Part shown: in pieces, positions 54,116 through 63,136 of the stretch | How positions within the stretch are numbered: the first letter of the stretch is position 1 | Layout of the letters: every line of letters begins with the position of its first letter | Assembly: GCF_025791835.1 (NCBI RefSeq) | Contig: NZ_JAOXLP010000006.1 | Span: forward strand, 128,613-192,612 | Length of the DNA: 64,000 nt | Direction of reading: 5' to 3' | From: Roseomonas xinghualingensis | Lineage (GTDB): Bacteria > Pseudomonadota > Alphaproteobacteria > Acetobacterales > Acetobacteraceae | The notes under the pieces: generated by a model | What the model saw: only the letters and a program-made list of their open reading frames with translations | Told to the model about the DNA's origin: nothing | Database searches by the model: none | Made by a program: the position numbers and the translations under genes

Positions 54116-55597
54116 GTGGTGAGCTTCAACGAGATCCCGGGCGGCGGCGCGCTCCGCGTCCCGCTCTTCTTCGCCGAACTGGATGCCACCCGCGCCAATC
54201 GTGGCGGGCGGCTGCCCAAGACCCTCATCATCGCCCAGCAGCTTGCCGCCGGCACGCTCCCGGCCGGCGTTCCGGTCCTGGTCCAGGGTGTGGACTGGAC
54301 CAAGAACCAGGCCGGCCAGGGCTCCATGGCCGCGCTGATGGTGGAGAAGTACCGGGCGCGGGATGACTTCGGCCCGGTCTACCTCCTGCCGCTGGCCGAC
54401 GACGGCGCTGCCGCGGCCGCATCGGGCACCGTGGCGTTCAGCGCCGCCGCCACCAGCGCCGGGACCTTTGTCCGGCGGATCGCGGGGCAGCGCGTCGCCA
54501 TGGCGGTCTCTCCGTCCCAGACCACCGCGCAGCTTGCGGCCGCGTTCGCCGCGGCCGTGACCGCCCTTCCTGGCCTGCCTGTGACGGCGGCGGCCTCGAC
54601 CAGCACGGTGACGCTCACGGCCAAGCACAAGGGCGCCATTGGGAACGAGATCGTCGTCACCGAAACCGACGACCCGGTCCCGCCCGGCCTCGCCTTCACC
54701 GTCACCCAGCCCAGCGGCGGCACTGGCAGCCCCGTGACGGGGCTGACCAATGCCCTGGCCACGCTGGGCGACATGGACTTCGACTTCATCGCCATGCCCT
54801 ACACGGACGCGGCAAGCCTGGACGCGCTCAAGGCGCATCTCGCGGCGCGCTGGGCATGGTCCCGCATGCTCTACGGCGGCGCCTTTGCGGCCATCCGTGG
54901 CACGCTGGGTACCGTCACCACGGCCGGCGCCGGGCGCAATGACCCGCATGTCTCCCTGATGGGCTTCGACAGCGCGCCTGAGCCGGCCTGGCTCTGGGCG
55001 GCGGCCATCACGGCGGCGGCGGCAGTCAGCATCCGCGCGGATGTGACCCTGCCGCTGCAGACAGTGGTCCTGAACGTCCTTCCTCCCCCCGTGAACAAGC
55101 GCTGGGGCCTGGGCGATCGGAATGCGTTGCTCTTCACCGGCATTGCCACCCATACGGTGGGCGACGACGGGACGGTCCGGATCGAGCGCCTGGTGACCAC
55201 CTACCAGAAGAACGCCTTCGGCCAGCCAGACGACAGCCTGCTGGATGTAGAGCGGCTCTACCAGATCGCGGACATCCTGCGCCGGCAGCGCAACTACGTC
55301 GAAAGCACCTGGCCGCGCATGGCGCTGGCCGACGACGGCACACGTTTCCGGCCGGGCAAGCGGATCGTCACCCCCTCCATGATCAAGCGGGGCCTCGCCC
55401 TGCACTACCGGAGCATGGAGCGCGAGGGGCTGGTGCAGAACGCGGATGCCTATGCCGAAGCGCTCGTCATCGAGCGCGACAGCCAGAACCGCTGCCGCGT
55501 GAACGGGATCTCGCCGACCGTTCCGGTGGACCAGCTGCGGCAGGTCGCCATCCAGGCGCAGCTCCGGGACGCCGTGGGCGTCGCCGGCGACCTGTAA
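54116..55597 (+). CDS. Tail sheath protein, Mu gpL-like
   Basis: 493 residues; GTG at 54116 or 54119 behind AAGGAG. FNEIPGGGALRVPLFFAELDATRANRG begins the Mu-type sheath; VINVLPPP-like NVLPPPVNKRWGLGDRNALLFTGIATHTVGDDGTVRIERLVTTYQKNAFGQPDDSLLDVERLYQIADI is the conserved C-terminal part. It contracts to drive the tube through the envelope. Confidence 0.93.
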   Translation: MVSFNEIPGGGALRVPLFFAELDATRANRGGRLPKTLIIAQQLAAGTLPAGVPVLVQGVDWTKNQAGQGSMAALMVEKYRARDDFGPVYLLPLADDGAAAAASGTVAFSAAATSAGTFVRRIAGQRVAMAVSPSQTTAQLAAAFAAAVTALPGLPVTAAASTSTVTLTAKHKGAIGNEIVVTETDDPVPPGLAFTVTQPSGGTGSPVTGLTNALATLGDMDFDFIAMPYTDAASLDALKAHLAARWAWSRMLYGGAFAAIRGTLGTVTTAGAGRNDPHVSLMGFDSAPEPAWLWAAAITAAAAVSIRADVTLPLQTVVLNVLPPPVNKRWGLGDRNALLFTGIATHTVGDDGTVRIERLVTTYQKNAFGQPDDSLLDVERLYQIADILRRQRNYVESTWPRMALADDGTRFRPGKRIVTPSMIKRGLALHYRSMEREGLVQNADAYAEALVIERDSQNRCRVNGISPTVPVDQLRQVAIQAQLRDAVGVAGDL

Positions 55598-55609
55598 GGG
55601 AGGGCGATC

Positions 55610-55981
55610 ATGTCCGACACCAGCCGCCGGATCGCCGGCTCCGCCTGGCTCACCATCGACGGGCTGGGCTTCGCCGTTACGGGCGAGCCGGGCTACCGCC
55701 TCAGCACGGTCACCCGTGAAACCATGGTCAGCATGTCCGGCGTGGATGGCTACCGGGAAGCGCCGGTCGCGCCCTACATCAAGGCCCAGCTCCGCGACAT
55801 GCCGGGCATCAGCATCGCCGACTTCGAAGGGATGACGAACGTCACCGTCGAACTGCAGCTGAACAACGGCAAGACCATCACCGGCGTGGGCATGTGGTGC
55901 ACCTCCGCCGTCGAGGTGGGCTCGGGTGATGCGGCCTTCAGCGTGCAGTTCGAGGGTGATTACGTGGAGAGCGACGAATGA
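55610..55981 (+). CDS. Tail tube protein, Mu gpM-like
   Basis: 123 residues. GSAWLTIDGLGFAVTGEPGYRLSTVTRETMVSMSGVDGYREAPVAPYIKAQLRDMPGISIADFEGMTNVTVELQLNNGKTITGVGMWC is the Mu tube (PF10618) pattern. It forms the inner tube. ATGA overlap with the chaperone gene. Confidence 0.93.
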   Translation: MSDTSRRIAGSAWLTIDGLGFAVTGEPGYRLSTVTRETMVSMSGVDGYREAPVAPYIKAQLRDMPGISIADFEGMTNVTVELQLNNGKTITGVGMWCTSAVEVGSGDAAFSVQFEGDYVESDE

Positions 55982-56256
55982 GCGACGCAGAGGAAAAGCA
56001 GCCGGCGACGATTGTCCTGACCTTCGATCCGCCGATCCACTTCAATGGCAAGGACTACACGGAGGTGACACTCCGTGAGCCCACCAGCCAGCAGTTCGCG
56101 GATGCTATGGATCTCGGTGGGGTCCGCAGCGCGATCCATCTGGTGCATGTGGTCGGCAAGCTGCCGCAGGCGGTCGCGCAGCTGCTCCCGATTTCCAAGA
56201 CGCTGGAGGCTGACCGGTTCTTCTCGCGTTTTACGGTGCCCGGCCAGCGAACCTAG
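55978..56256 (+). CDS. Tail assembly chaperone, short form, Mu gp41-like
   Basis: 92 residues. TIVLTFDPPIHFNGKDYTEVTLREPTSQQFADAMDLGG is the gp41 (PF10109) signature. It binds the tape measure during tail assembly. The frame stops at 56254-56256, but the -1 frame is open past it and codes for a second chaperone segment, as in Mu gp41/42 and lambda G/GT. Confidence 0.92.
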   Translation: MSDAEEKQPATIVLTFDPPIHFNGKDYTEVTLREPTSQQFADAMDLGGVRSAIHLVHVVGKLPQAVAQLLPISKTLEADRFFSRFTVPGQRT

Positions 56257-56396
56257 AGCAGCTCATCGCCGACCTCACCGTCTATTTCGGGTGGGGAGCG
56301 GAGGATGCCTGGAACATGACAGCCACCCGGCTTGTGTGGTGGGCCAGGCAGGCGAAGCGGATCAACGAAAAGGAGGCAGGGCGCCGTGGCCAATGA
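56229..56396 (+). CDS. Chaperone extension reached by -1 frameshift
   Basis: In the -1 frame, from the TTTT at 56229-56232, reading goes on as FYGARPANLEQLIADLTVYF and then GWGAEDAWNMTATRLVWWARQAKRI to a stop at 56394-56396. This is the GpE-type second chaperone segment. No ATG, GTG or TTG lies in this frame near its start, so it can only be read by a frameshift from the gp41 frame. A Phe tRNA on TTT (56230-56232) can slip to TTT at 56229-56231 with full pairing. It makes a rarer fusion form needed for tails in related phages. Confidence 0.75.
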   Translation, partial: FYGARPANLEQLIADLTVYFGWGAEDAWNMTATRLVWWARQAKRINEKEAGRRGQ

Positions 56397-58383
56397 GAAT
56401 GTCGGCGCCCTCTCCGTTGTCATCACCGCGACGGACCGGGCGACCGCCACCATCGACCGGGTGCGGGACCGGCTCGGCACGACGGTGGAGCCTGCCCGCC
56501 AGCTCAGCGCGGCCTTTGGCCGTCTTGGCGAGGCGTCGGGGCTGGCCCGGGTTCATGCCGGCCTCACCGCGGCGGCAGGAAGCGCGCTCTCCATGGCGCG
56601 CAACGTGGCGACCGCCGCGATCCCGCTGGCCGGCGGAGGCCTCGCGGCGGGTGCGTCCATGGCCGCGACGCAGTTCATCAGCTCGGGGCGGCAGATCCTC
56701 AGTGCCTCGCGGCAGCTGAACATGTCGGTGGAGAACCTGCACGCCTTCCAGAACGGGGCACGGCTTGCCGGGGTCTCGGCCGAGGATGCCACCGAAGGGC
56801 TGAAGGGCTTCGGCCAGGTTCTCTACGACGCCGTGGGCGGCCGGAACATGGAGGCGGCTGCGGCGGCTGCGATCCCCCGGATCGGCTTCGCACTGCGGGA
56901 CGCCTCAGGACGCGCCCGAACGGCGCAGGACGCGCTGGGAGACCTGGCGGACAGCATTGCGCGGCTGAACGACGCCCCTCGCGAGCAGCAGCAGCTTGCC
57001 CGCGTCTGGGGAGTGGAGAACCTTCTTCCGGTCCTTCGCCGTGGGCGTGCCAGCGTTGCGGAACTCGTCCGCGAGGGCCGCTCCATGGGCGTGATCACCC
57101 GCGATCAGGCCGAGCAGGCGAAGCGCCTGAATGACGAGTGGAACCGCCTGCGCCTGACCGGCGACATCCTCGCCATCACGGTGGGCGGGACCATGGCGCC
57201 GGCCCTGCAGCGTGCGGCGACCCGCACGAATGACTGGACCCGCGCGAACGGAGAATGGCTGGCGACGAACATCGTCACCCGCCTGGAGCAGATGGGCCGC
57301 GGCTCCTGGACTGTCGTCTCGGCGATCGACAAGGCGGTGGTCTCCACCATCGGCTGGGAGCGCGCCACGGTGGTGCTGGAGGCGCTGCTCGCGGCAAAGC
57401 TCCTGAAGACGCTGACCGGGATCAACGCTGCTGCGCTGGCCCTCAGCGTGACGCGCCTTCCTCCCTGGGCTCTGGCGCTGCTCGGGGCTGGTGGCTTGGT
57501 CGTGGGCAACGCTCTTCTGGACCGGCGTGCATTGCACGACGAGGCCCGCCAGAGCGCGGAGGACCGGGAGGCCGGGCGCACCGGCTGGAAGATCGGCGGC
57601 AGGCCTGCCGGCGAGGTCCTGGGCAACGCCTGGCAGGGTGTCCGCTCCTTCTTCGGCTTCGGAAGCGGGGGTGGCTCAACCGCCGGCACCGGGCGCGGCG
57701 CGAGCGGTGCGCCTACCGAGGCTCAGCGCGAGGCGTTCGAGCATTTCCGGCGGATGGGGTGGTCGCCCGAGGCCGCGACGGGGATCGTCGCCAATGGCGT
57801 CCACGAGAGCGGCCCCAACCTCGATCCGCGCGCCATTGGCGACAACGGCGCGAGCTATGGCTCCTTCCAGTGGAACCGCCGGGCCGGCCGACAGGACGAG
57901 TTCCGCCGCTGGGCGGGCAAGGACATCCGCGAAAGCACCGCGGCGGAGCAGCGCGAGTTTCTGAACTACGAGATGACGCAGGGGAGTGATGCCTCCCTGC
58001 GCCTCGCAGGACAGGCGCTGCGCCAGGCTCGCACGGCGGCCGAAGCCGCCCGGGTCATGTCCCTGAAGAACATGCGCCCGGCTGGCAGGTACGGCGAAGC
58101 GGTCGCGAGGGGTGCGACGGCAGAAGGCCTGCTACCCCAGCTCAATCGTCCGGCAACGCCTGCCACGCCCTCTGCATCGACGCCCGCGCCCTCTCCTGCG
58201 GCGCCCGTCGTGGTGCCCAGCCCGATGGATGGCCCCCGCGCGGATCGCGGCGGGCGGGTTCAGGTGGATGTCGCCTTCAGCAATGCGCCTCGCAACATGC
58301 GCGCGGCGGTGCGGCCAGAAGGTAACATCGACGCGGCCCCGCCACGTATCGAGACAGCCATGCAGGGGGCGGACCTCGGATGA
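56386..58383 (+). CDS. Tape-measure protein with tail-tip lysozyme domain
   Basis: 665 residues from a GTG at 56386 behind GGAGG. It begins VANENVGALSVVITATDRATATIDRVRDRLG, then helical and hydrophobic segments (SALSMARNVATAAIPLAGGGLAAG and LALLGAGGLVVGNALL). From about residue 443 the part EHFRRMGWSPEAATGIVANGVHESGPNLDPRAIGDNGASYGSFQWNRRAGRQDEFRRWAG is a phage tail-tip lysozyme domain, with E in HESG as likely catalytic Glu. It sets tail length and digests peptidoglycan at entry. The length would give a tail near 100 nm by the usual rule, which is inferred. Confidence 0.88.
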   Translation: MANENVGALSVVITATDRATATIDRVRDRLGTTVEPARQLSAAFGRLGEASGLARVHAGLTAAAGSALSMARNVATAAIPLAGGGLAAGASMAATQFISSGRQILSASRQLNMSVENLHAFQNGARLAGVSAEDATEGLKGFGQVLYDAVGGRNMEAAAAAAIPRIGFALRDASGRARTAQDALGDLADSIARLNDAPREQQQLARVWGVENLLPVLRRGRASVAELVREGRSMGVITRDQAEQAKRLNDEWNRLRLTGDILAITVGGTMAPALQRAATRTNDWTRANGEWLATNIVTRLEQMGRGSWTVVSAIDKAVVSTIGWERATVVLEALLAAKLLKTLTGINAAALALSVTRLPPWALALLGAGGLVVGNALLDRRALHDEARQSAEDREAGRTGWKIGGRPAGEVLGNAWQGVRSFFGFGSGGGSTAGTGRGASGAPTEAQREAFEHFRRMGWSPEAATGIVANGVHESGPNLDPRAIGDNGASYGSFQWNRRAGRQDEFRRWAGKDIRESTAAEQREFLNYEMTQGSDASLRLAGQALRQARTAAEAARVMSLKNMRPAGRYGEAVARGATAEGLLPQLNRPATPATPSASTPAPSPAAPVVVPSPMDGPRADRGGRVQVDVAFSNAPRNMRAAVRPEGNIDAAPPRIETAMQGADLG

Positions 58384-59171
58384 GCGGCTCCTATCCCCGG
58401 TGGCGGGACCATCTCCGCCCTGCCTTCTGGCGCGACGTTCATTTCAAGGTCATCGGTTCGGAAGGGCTCGCGGGGCGTCGCGTGCACCTCCACGAGTACC
58501 CCTTCCGGGACGAGCCCTGGGCGGAGGATCTCGGCCGCCGGACCCGCAGCTTCACGGTTCGAGGCTACCTCATCGGCGACGATGTGGATCAACAGCTTCT
58601 GGACATTGAAGCGGCGGCTGAGCAGCCGGGTTCCGGCACCCTGGTCCACCCGCTTCGGGGCGAGATGGAGGTCACCCTGCTTGCCCTGGGCTGGTCGGAC
58701 GCCTGGGACGAGGGACGGGTGGTCCGTCTCATCATGGAGTTCGTGGAGACCGGCGCCCGCCGCTTCCCCACCAGCATCATGGACGGCGCCGCCGAGATCG
58801 AGGGCGCGGCCGCGCATCTGGAAGGCGTGGCTGGCGAGGCCGGCGAGAGGGGCATTCTGGACACGCTGAAGGAGGGTTACGAGGGCGCCCAGCGCATCGT
58901 GAAGACCGCCCGGTCCTATGCGGCCACGGCCCGGCAGGCGGTGAGCAGCGCCACCCGCGTGATCCGCAGCGTCAGCTCCATCGCGAGCGCCGCTGGTCTT
59001 GGCAACGTTGGGCGCTTCATCAACAAGGCAACGCGTGGCGTGAACAGGGACCTGGGAATGGCGAGTAGCTTCACAGGCAGGGTCTCCTCCATCCTCGGCC
59101 GGGTGAATTCGACACGGAACACGGTCACGCGCCTGGGCAACAACGTCACGAGCCTGGCGGAGCGTCTATGA
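58380..59171 (+). CDS. DNA circularisation/tail protein N, N-terminal part
   Basis: 263 residues. SYPRWRDHLRPAFWRDVHFKVIGSEGLAGRRVHLHEYPFRDEPWAEDLGRRTRSFTVRGYLIGDDVDQQLLDIEAAAEQPGSGTLVHPLRGEM is the DNA_circ_N (PF07157) domain of Mu N. It is part of the tail baseplate or DNA-entry machinery. Mu N is about 490 residues; here the rest is in the next gene. ATGA overlap. Confidence 0.88.
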   Translation: MSGSYPRWRDHLRPAFWRDVHFKVIGSEGLAGRRVHLHEYPFRDEPWAEDLGRRTRSFTVRGYLIGDDVDQQLLDIEAAAEQPGSGTLVHPLRGEMEVTLLALGWSDAWDEGRVVRLIMEFVETGARRFPTSIMDGAAEIEGAAAHLEGVAGEAGERGILDTLKEGYEGAQRIVKTARSYAATARQAVSSATRVIRSVSSIASAAGLGNVGRFINKATRGVNRDLGMASSFTGRVSSILGRVNSTRNTVTRLGNNVTSLAERL

Positions 59172-59698
59172 GCAGTCCGGCAGAACTCATTGCGGCCCTT
59201 CGGGCCCTCGTTGCCGGAGTGGCGGACGCCGTCTTCGACCCGGAGGAGCGCCTGGACGCTCTCATGGCCCTCGCCACGGCGTCTGGTGGGGCGGAGGAGG
59301 ACCAGGCGCTGGCAGCGGTGGGCCGCCGGACGGCTCTGGCGGCGCTGGCGCGTGCCGTGTCCGACTGGGATCCCCGATCCTTTGACGACGCGGTGGGTCG
59401 ACGGGACCGGATCATCGCCCTGTTCGACGCTGAGGAGATCGCGGCGGCCGATGATGGGCAGGATGCTGTGGCAGCGGCGCTAAGGGCGCTGCGCGGCGCG
59501 GTGGATCGCGATCTGACCCGCCGGGCGGCGAACCTATCGCCGCTCCGTCCTGTGACGGTGCAGGCCCAGTTGCCGGCGCTGGTCCTGGCTCAGCACCTGT
59601 ACGGTGACGCTCGTCGTGAGGGGGAACTCACCAGAATGGCGGGTGACCCTCCGAACCCTTGCTTTATGCCCAGCCAGTTCAGGGCACTGGCCAGATAG
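59168..59698 (+). CDS. Separate C-terminal part of protein N, tentative
   Basis: 176 residues. The second half (ALRGAVDRDLTRRAANLSPLRPVTVQAQLPALVLAQHLYGDARREGELTRMAGDPPNPCFMPSQFRAL) matches the C-terminal end of full-length N proteins (LPALVLAxxLYGDAxRExEL ... NPxFxP). The gene overlaps the N-terminal part by four bases, so the protein seems to be made as two chains. Confidence 0.6.
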   Translation: MSSPAELIAALRALVAGVADAVFDPEERLDALMALATASGGAEEDQALAAVGRRTALAALARAVSDWDPRSFDDAVGRRDRIIALFDAEEIAAADDGQDAVAAALRALRGAVDRDLTRRAANLSPLRPVTVQAQLPALVLAQHLYGDARREGELTRMAGDPPNPCFMPSQFRALAR

Positions 59699-59803
59699 CT
59701 CGCATTGCGCGGGGCACGATCAGCGCGTTGGCAGCGGGGTGTGAACGTCATTTCCGTTCTCTGAGCCACGCCTTTGTCACCCGTACAGCAGGAGGTACGC
59801 CTG

Positions 59804-61024
59804 GTGCGTGAAGACACCGCGGTTGTGGAGGTGCCGGAGGTAGCCATTGTCGCCGATGAGGAGCTGCCGCTCCCACCGCCGTCATCACCGGGCGAGGTCC
59901 CTGATGACGAGCTGGTGCTGGAGGTGGACGGCAAGCGCTTCCGCAGCTGGGACAATGTGCAGGTCACCCGCGGTTGCGAGCGGATGCCATCTACCTTCAC
60001 CCTCAGCCTCACCGAGCGCTTTCCAGGCGAACTGGGGCAGGTGGTCATCAGGCCGGGGCAGTCCTGCGTTGTGCGGATCGGACGGGACACGGTCCTGACG
60101 GGCTATGTGGACCGGTACCTGCCGGTCCTCGATGCAAGACAGCACAGCGTTGTCGTCCTGGGCCGCTCCAAGAGTCAGGACCTCGTGGACTGCTCGGCTG
60201 TGTTCGACACGTACCAGCTCAGTGGCGTGACGGTCCGCGACATCGCGGCCACCCTCGCGCGGCCGTATGGCATTGAGGTGCTGGCACCGGAGGGCGATGG
60301 CCCGGTGGTGCCACAGTTGAACCTGCAGTTCGGTGAGACGACCTGGGACGTGATCGAGCGCCTTTGCCGGTTCGCCAAGTTCCTCTGCTATGACGACCCG
60401 AACGGCAACATCGTGCTGCGACCGGTTTCGTTCGAGCGCCATGCCAGCGGTGTGCGCGAGGGCGTGAACCTGAAGAGCGCCAGCGCGGCCTTCACGATGG
60501 ACGAGCGCTTCAGCGAGTATCACATCTATCCTCTCAGCGTTTTCCCGCTGATGCAGGCGAATGGCGCCAGCGATGTAGGGACGCTACCTCCCCCATCTGG
60601 GCAGGCCCGAGATGATGGCGTCCCGCGGCTCCGACGCCGGATCCTGATCTTGGAGCATGCCGGGCAAGGCTCCTTGGAAGAGGCAGCGAAGCGGCGAGCC
60701 GAGTGGGAGCAGGCACGGCGCGTCGGCCGATCCGAGAGCATTCGCGTCACGGTGGACAGCTGGCGCGACAGCCAGGGGCGTCTTTGGGAGCCCAACCGAC
60801 TTGCCCCCGTCCATGTGCCGACCTGCCACGTTCACGAGCAGGAATGGACTATCGCGGAGGTCACCTTCTCGCGCGGGGAGAGCGGCACCACGGCCTCGCT
60901 CATCCTCATGCCACCACGGGCGTTCGATCCCGAGTACGTGCCCCTTTTCGACTTCAACTTCGAGCAGATCCGCCGCGCCGTCACCGAGCCCGACAAGGGC
61001 TCCCAACCGGGACCGAGCCAGTGA
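59804..61024 (+). CDS. Baseplate hub protein, Mu gpP-like
   Basis: 406 residues from a GTG at 59804 behind GGAGG; a TTG at 59774 would extend it. LVLEVDGKRFRSWDNVQVTRGCERMPSTFTLSLTERFPGELGQVVIRPGQSCVVRIGRDTVLTGYVDRYLP is the Mu P/gpD hub start. DLVDCSAV and LQFGETTWDVIERLCRFAKFLCYDDPNGNIVLRP follow. It forms the hub below the tube. The 105 bases before it hold no other gene. Confidence 0.9.
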   Translation: MREDTAVVEVPEVAIVADEELPLPPPSSPGEVPDDELVLEVDGKRFRSWDNVQVTRGCERMPSTFTLSLTERFPGELGQVVIRPGQSCVVRIGRDTVLTGYVDRYLPVLDARQHSVVVLGRSKSQDLVDCSAVFDTYQLSGVTVRDIAATLARPYGIEVLAPEGDGPVVPQLNLQFGETTWDVIERLCRFAKFLCYDDPNGNIVLRPVSFERHASGVREGVNLKSASAAFTMDERFSEYHIYPLSVFPLMQANGASDVGTLPPPSGQARDDGVPRLRRRILILEHAGQGSLEEAAKRRAEWEQARRVGRSESIRVTVDSWRDSQGRLWEPNRLAPVHVPTCHVHEQEWTIAEVTFSRGESGTTASLILMPPRAFDPEYVPLFDFNFEQIRRAVTEPDKGSQPGPSQ

Positions 61025-61572
61025 CCTCTCTTCGGAACCTTGCTGGCCGCATGGCCATGGCGGTGGGGCTTGCGCGCATCACCGCCACCCGCACTGACCG
61101 CGCCACCGAGCGCCGCACGCTGACCGCGCAGATACGCATGCCCGAGACAGGAGAAGTCCGGGACGACACGCCTGTTCTGACCATCTACGGCCTTGCATCT
61201 CGGCCCCGGCCAGGCGCGGACGCGCTGGTCGTCTTCCTCGGCGGCAACCGTGGCGCCGGAGTGGTGGTCGCCACCGACGACGGCCGCTTCGGCCTGCCGC
61301 TGGAAGAGGGCGAGGTTGGGCTGGTCACCCATGAGGGAACCAAGGTCCACCTCAAGCTTGGCGGGGAGATTGCCGTCCAGGCGGCAACGAGAGTGACGAT
61401 TGATACGCCCGAGTTGGTCGTCACCGGAAGGATCAAGGCAAATGGCGACATCGAGAGCGGCGCCATGATCAAGGCGGCCACGGACGTCACCATCGGCAGC
61501 CGCAGCTTCAACGTCCATCGGCACAATGAGAATGGCCACGGCGGCGGCACCACCTCGGAGCCCATCGGGTGA
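61021..61572 (+). CDS. Baseplate assembly protein, Mu gp45-like spike
   Basis: 183 residues from a GTG at 61021 (GTGA). Family features are RITATRTDRATERRTLTAQIRMPETGEVRDDTPVLTIYGLASRPRPGADALVVFLGGNRG, then LVTHEGTKVHLKLGGEIAVQAATRVTIDTPELVVTGRIKANGDIESG. The beta-helix repeats and HxH tail (NVHRHNENGHGG) build the membrane-piercing spike and may bind a metal. ATGA overlap with gp46. Confidence 0.9.
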   Translation: MTSLRNLAGRMAMAVGLARITATRTDRATERRTLTAQIRMPETGEVRDDTPVLTIYGLASRPRPGADALVVFLGGNRGAGVVVATDDGRFGLPLEEGEVGLVTHEGTKVHLKLGGEIAVQAATRVTIDTPELVVTGRIKANGDIESGAMIKAATDVTIGSRSFNVHRHNENGHGGGTTSEPIG

Positions 61573-62014
61573 GCACGATTGGAATTGCCTGGAGCAACGT
61601 CACCGGCCAAGGCGACTGGGCGCGGGATGCCGCCGGGGCGCTGGCAATGGGCGATGATCTCGCCATGTCGATCTGGATGAGCCTCTTCACGGATCGCCGC
61701 GCCGCACAGGATGACCGGCTGACGGATGGCTCAGAGGATCGCCGCGGCTGGTGGGCCGATGCCTATGCGGATGTGCCGATCGGTAGCCGCCTCTGGCTGC
61801 TGGACCGGGCTGTCCGCAGTGACGAGACACTCCGCCGGGCCGAGGCCTACGCCCGCGAGGCGCTGGCATGGCTGGTCACCGATGGCGTAGCCGCGAGGGT
61901 GGAGGTCTCTGCCCAGTGGGCGCCCCCAACTTCATGGTGCTGCGCCCTTCCGTGTTCCACCGCGACGGGCGCCGTGACGATTTCCGCTTCGATTGGGCCT
62001 GGCAGGGAGCCTGA
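61569..62014 (+). pseudogene. Baseplate protein gp46-like, -1 frameshift in a C run
   Basis: The zero frame reads IGIAWSNVTGQGDWARDAAG, then DDLAMSIWMSLFTDRRAAQD and GWWADAYADVPIGSRLWLLDRAVRSDETLRRAEAYAREALAWLVTDGVAARVEVSAQ, the Mu gp46 (PF07409) pattern. After CCCCC at 61923-61927 the zero frame loses sense and runs 34 bases into the next gene. The -1 frame continues with GAPNFMVLRPSVFHRDGRRD and ends DWAWQGA at a stop at 62012-62014, four bases before the next ATG, the expected C-terminus. One extra or missing C, natural or from sequencing, or a programmed shift would explain it. Confidence 0.8.
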
Positions 62015-62017
62015 GAC

Positions 62018-63133
62018 ATGCCGTTCGCCAGGAAGACCCTCTCGGATCTGATCCGGGAGGCACAGGCCGATATTGCCCAGGCGCTGGGGCTCCGGGCGCT
62101 TCTGCGGTGGCGGCCGGAGATCGCGATGGCCCGTGCCATGGCCGGATTGACGCAGGGGCTCTACGGCTACCTGGACTGGATCGCGCTGCAATCCACTCCC
62201 GCCACGGCCATGGGGGAGCATCGCGCCGGCTGGGCAGCGCTGAAGGGCGTGTTCCCGAAGGAAGCCACCTTTGCCTCAGGCATGGCCACCTTTCTCGGCA
62301 CCCCGGGAGAAGCCCTGCCGACAGGGGCAGAGGTCCGTCTCGCGGACGGGAGCGCCGCCTACCAGGTGACGGCTGGGGCGACGGTGGACAGGACCGGCAC
62401 CATCTCTGTTCCCATCACAGCCATGGTGGCCGGTCCGGCAGGGAACGCCCCAGCCGGGGCCGCATTGCTGCTCTCCACCGCCATGCCGGGGATTACCTCG
62501 GCCGGTGTGGCGGACGGCCCGCTGACCGGCGGCACGGCCGCTGAGGAGGTCGATAGCGACGAGTTCCACGCGCGCATGCTGTTGGCCTATGCCGAGCCTG
62601 CTCAGGGCGGAGCGGCGGGGGATTACTCCAGCTGGGCGCTGCAGGTGCCTGGCGTTACCCGCGCCTGGGTCAGTCCGAACGGCATGGGCACGGGGACCGT
62701 GGTGGTCCGCTTCATGATGGACGCTGCGAACGCTGGCTCTGGGGGCTTCCCGGCTGGCACGGACGGCGTGGCCTCCGATGAGCATCGAGACGCGCCCGCG
62801 GCCGGCGACCAGCTCGCCGTGGCGAACCATATCTTCCCGCGCCGCCCTGCGACGGCCCTGGTCTATGCAGCGGCGCCGTCGCCCTACGGCATCACTGTGA
62901 CGATTGAGGACATGCAGGGCGACACGCCCGAGATCCGGGCAGCCGTACAGGCTTCACTGATCGCCATGTTCCGCCTGCGGGGCACGCTGGGCGGCACGAT
63001 CTATCCCTCAGAGATCGCAGCGGCGATCGATGCTGTCCCAGGCGTGGAGCGCTTCACCCTGGCATTCCCTACGAATGCCATCACCGCCCCGGATGGCGCT
63101 CTGCCCGTCCTGGGCGTGCTGAGCTGGACCTGA
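62018..63133 (+). CDS. Baseplate J-like protein, Mu gp47
   Basis: 371 residues. FARKTLSDLIREAQADIAQAL starts it; GYLDWIALQSTPATAMGEHRAGWAALKGVFPKEATFASG and AAGDYSSWALQVPGVTRAWVSPNGMGTGTVVVRFM are Baseplate_J (PF04865) blocks. It forms the baseplate wedge. The ATG at 62018 follows GGGAGC. Confidence 0.95.
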   Translation: MPFARKTLSDLIREAQADIAQALGLRALLRWRPEIAMARAMAGLTQGLYGYLDWIALQSTPATAMGEHRAGWAALKGVFPKEATFASGMATFLGTPGEALPTGAEVRLADGSAAYQVTAGATVDRTGTISVPITAMVAGPAGNAPAGAALLLSTAMPGITSAGVADGPLTGGTAAEEVDSDEFHARMLLAYAEPAQGGAAGDYSSWALQVPGVTRAWVSPNGMGTGTVVVRFMMDAANAGSGGFPAGTDGVASDEHRDAPAAGDQLAVANHIFPRRPATALVYAAAPSPYGITVTIEDMQGDTPEIRAAVQASLIAMFRLRGTLGGTIYPSEIAAAIDAVPGVERFTLAFPTNAITAPDGALPVLGVLSWT

Positions 63134-63136
63134 CCC

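Noticed and set aside
53081..55405. Minus-strand open frame of 774 codons over joining and sheath genes
   Set aside because: Antisense shadow with no motif; the sheath and DUF2635 genes on the plus strand are clear.
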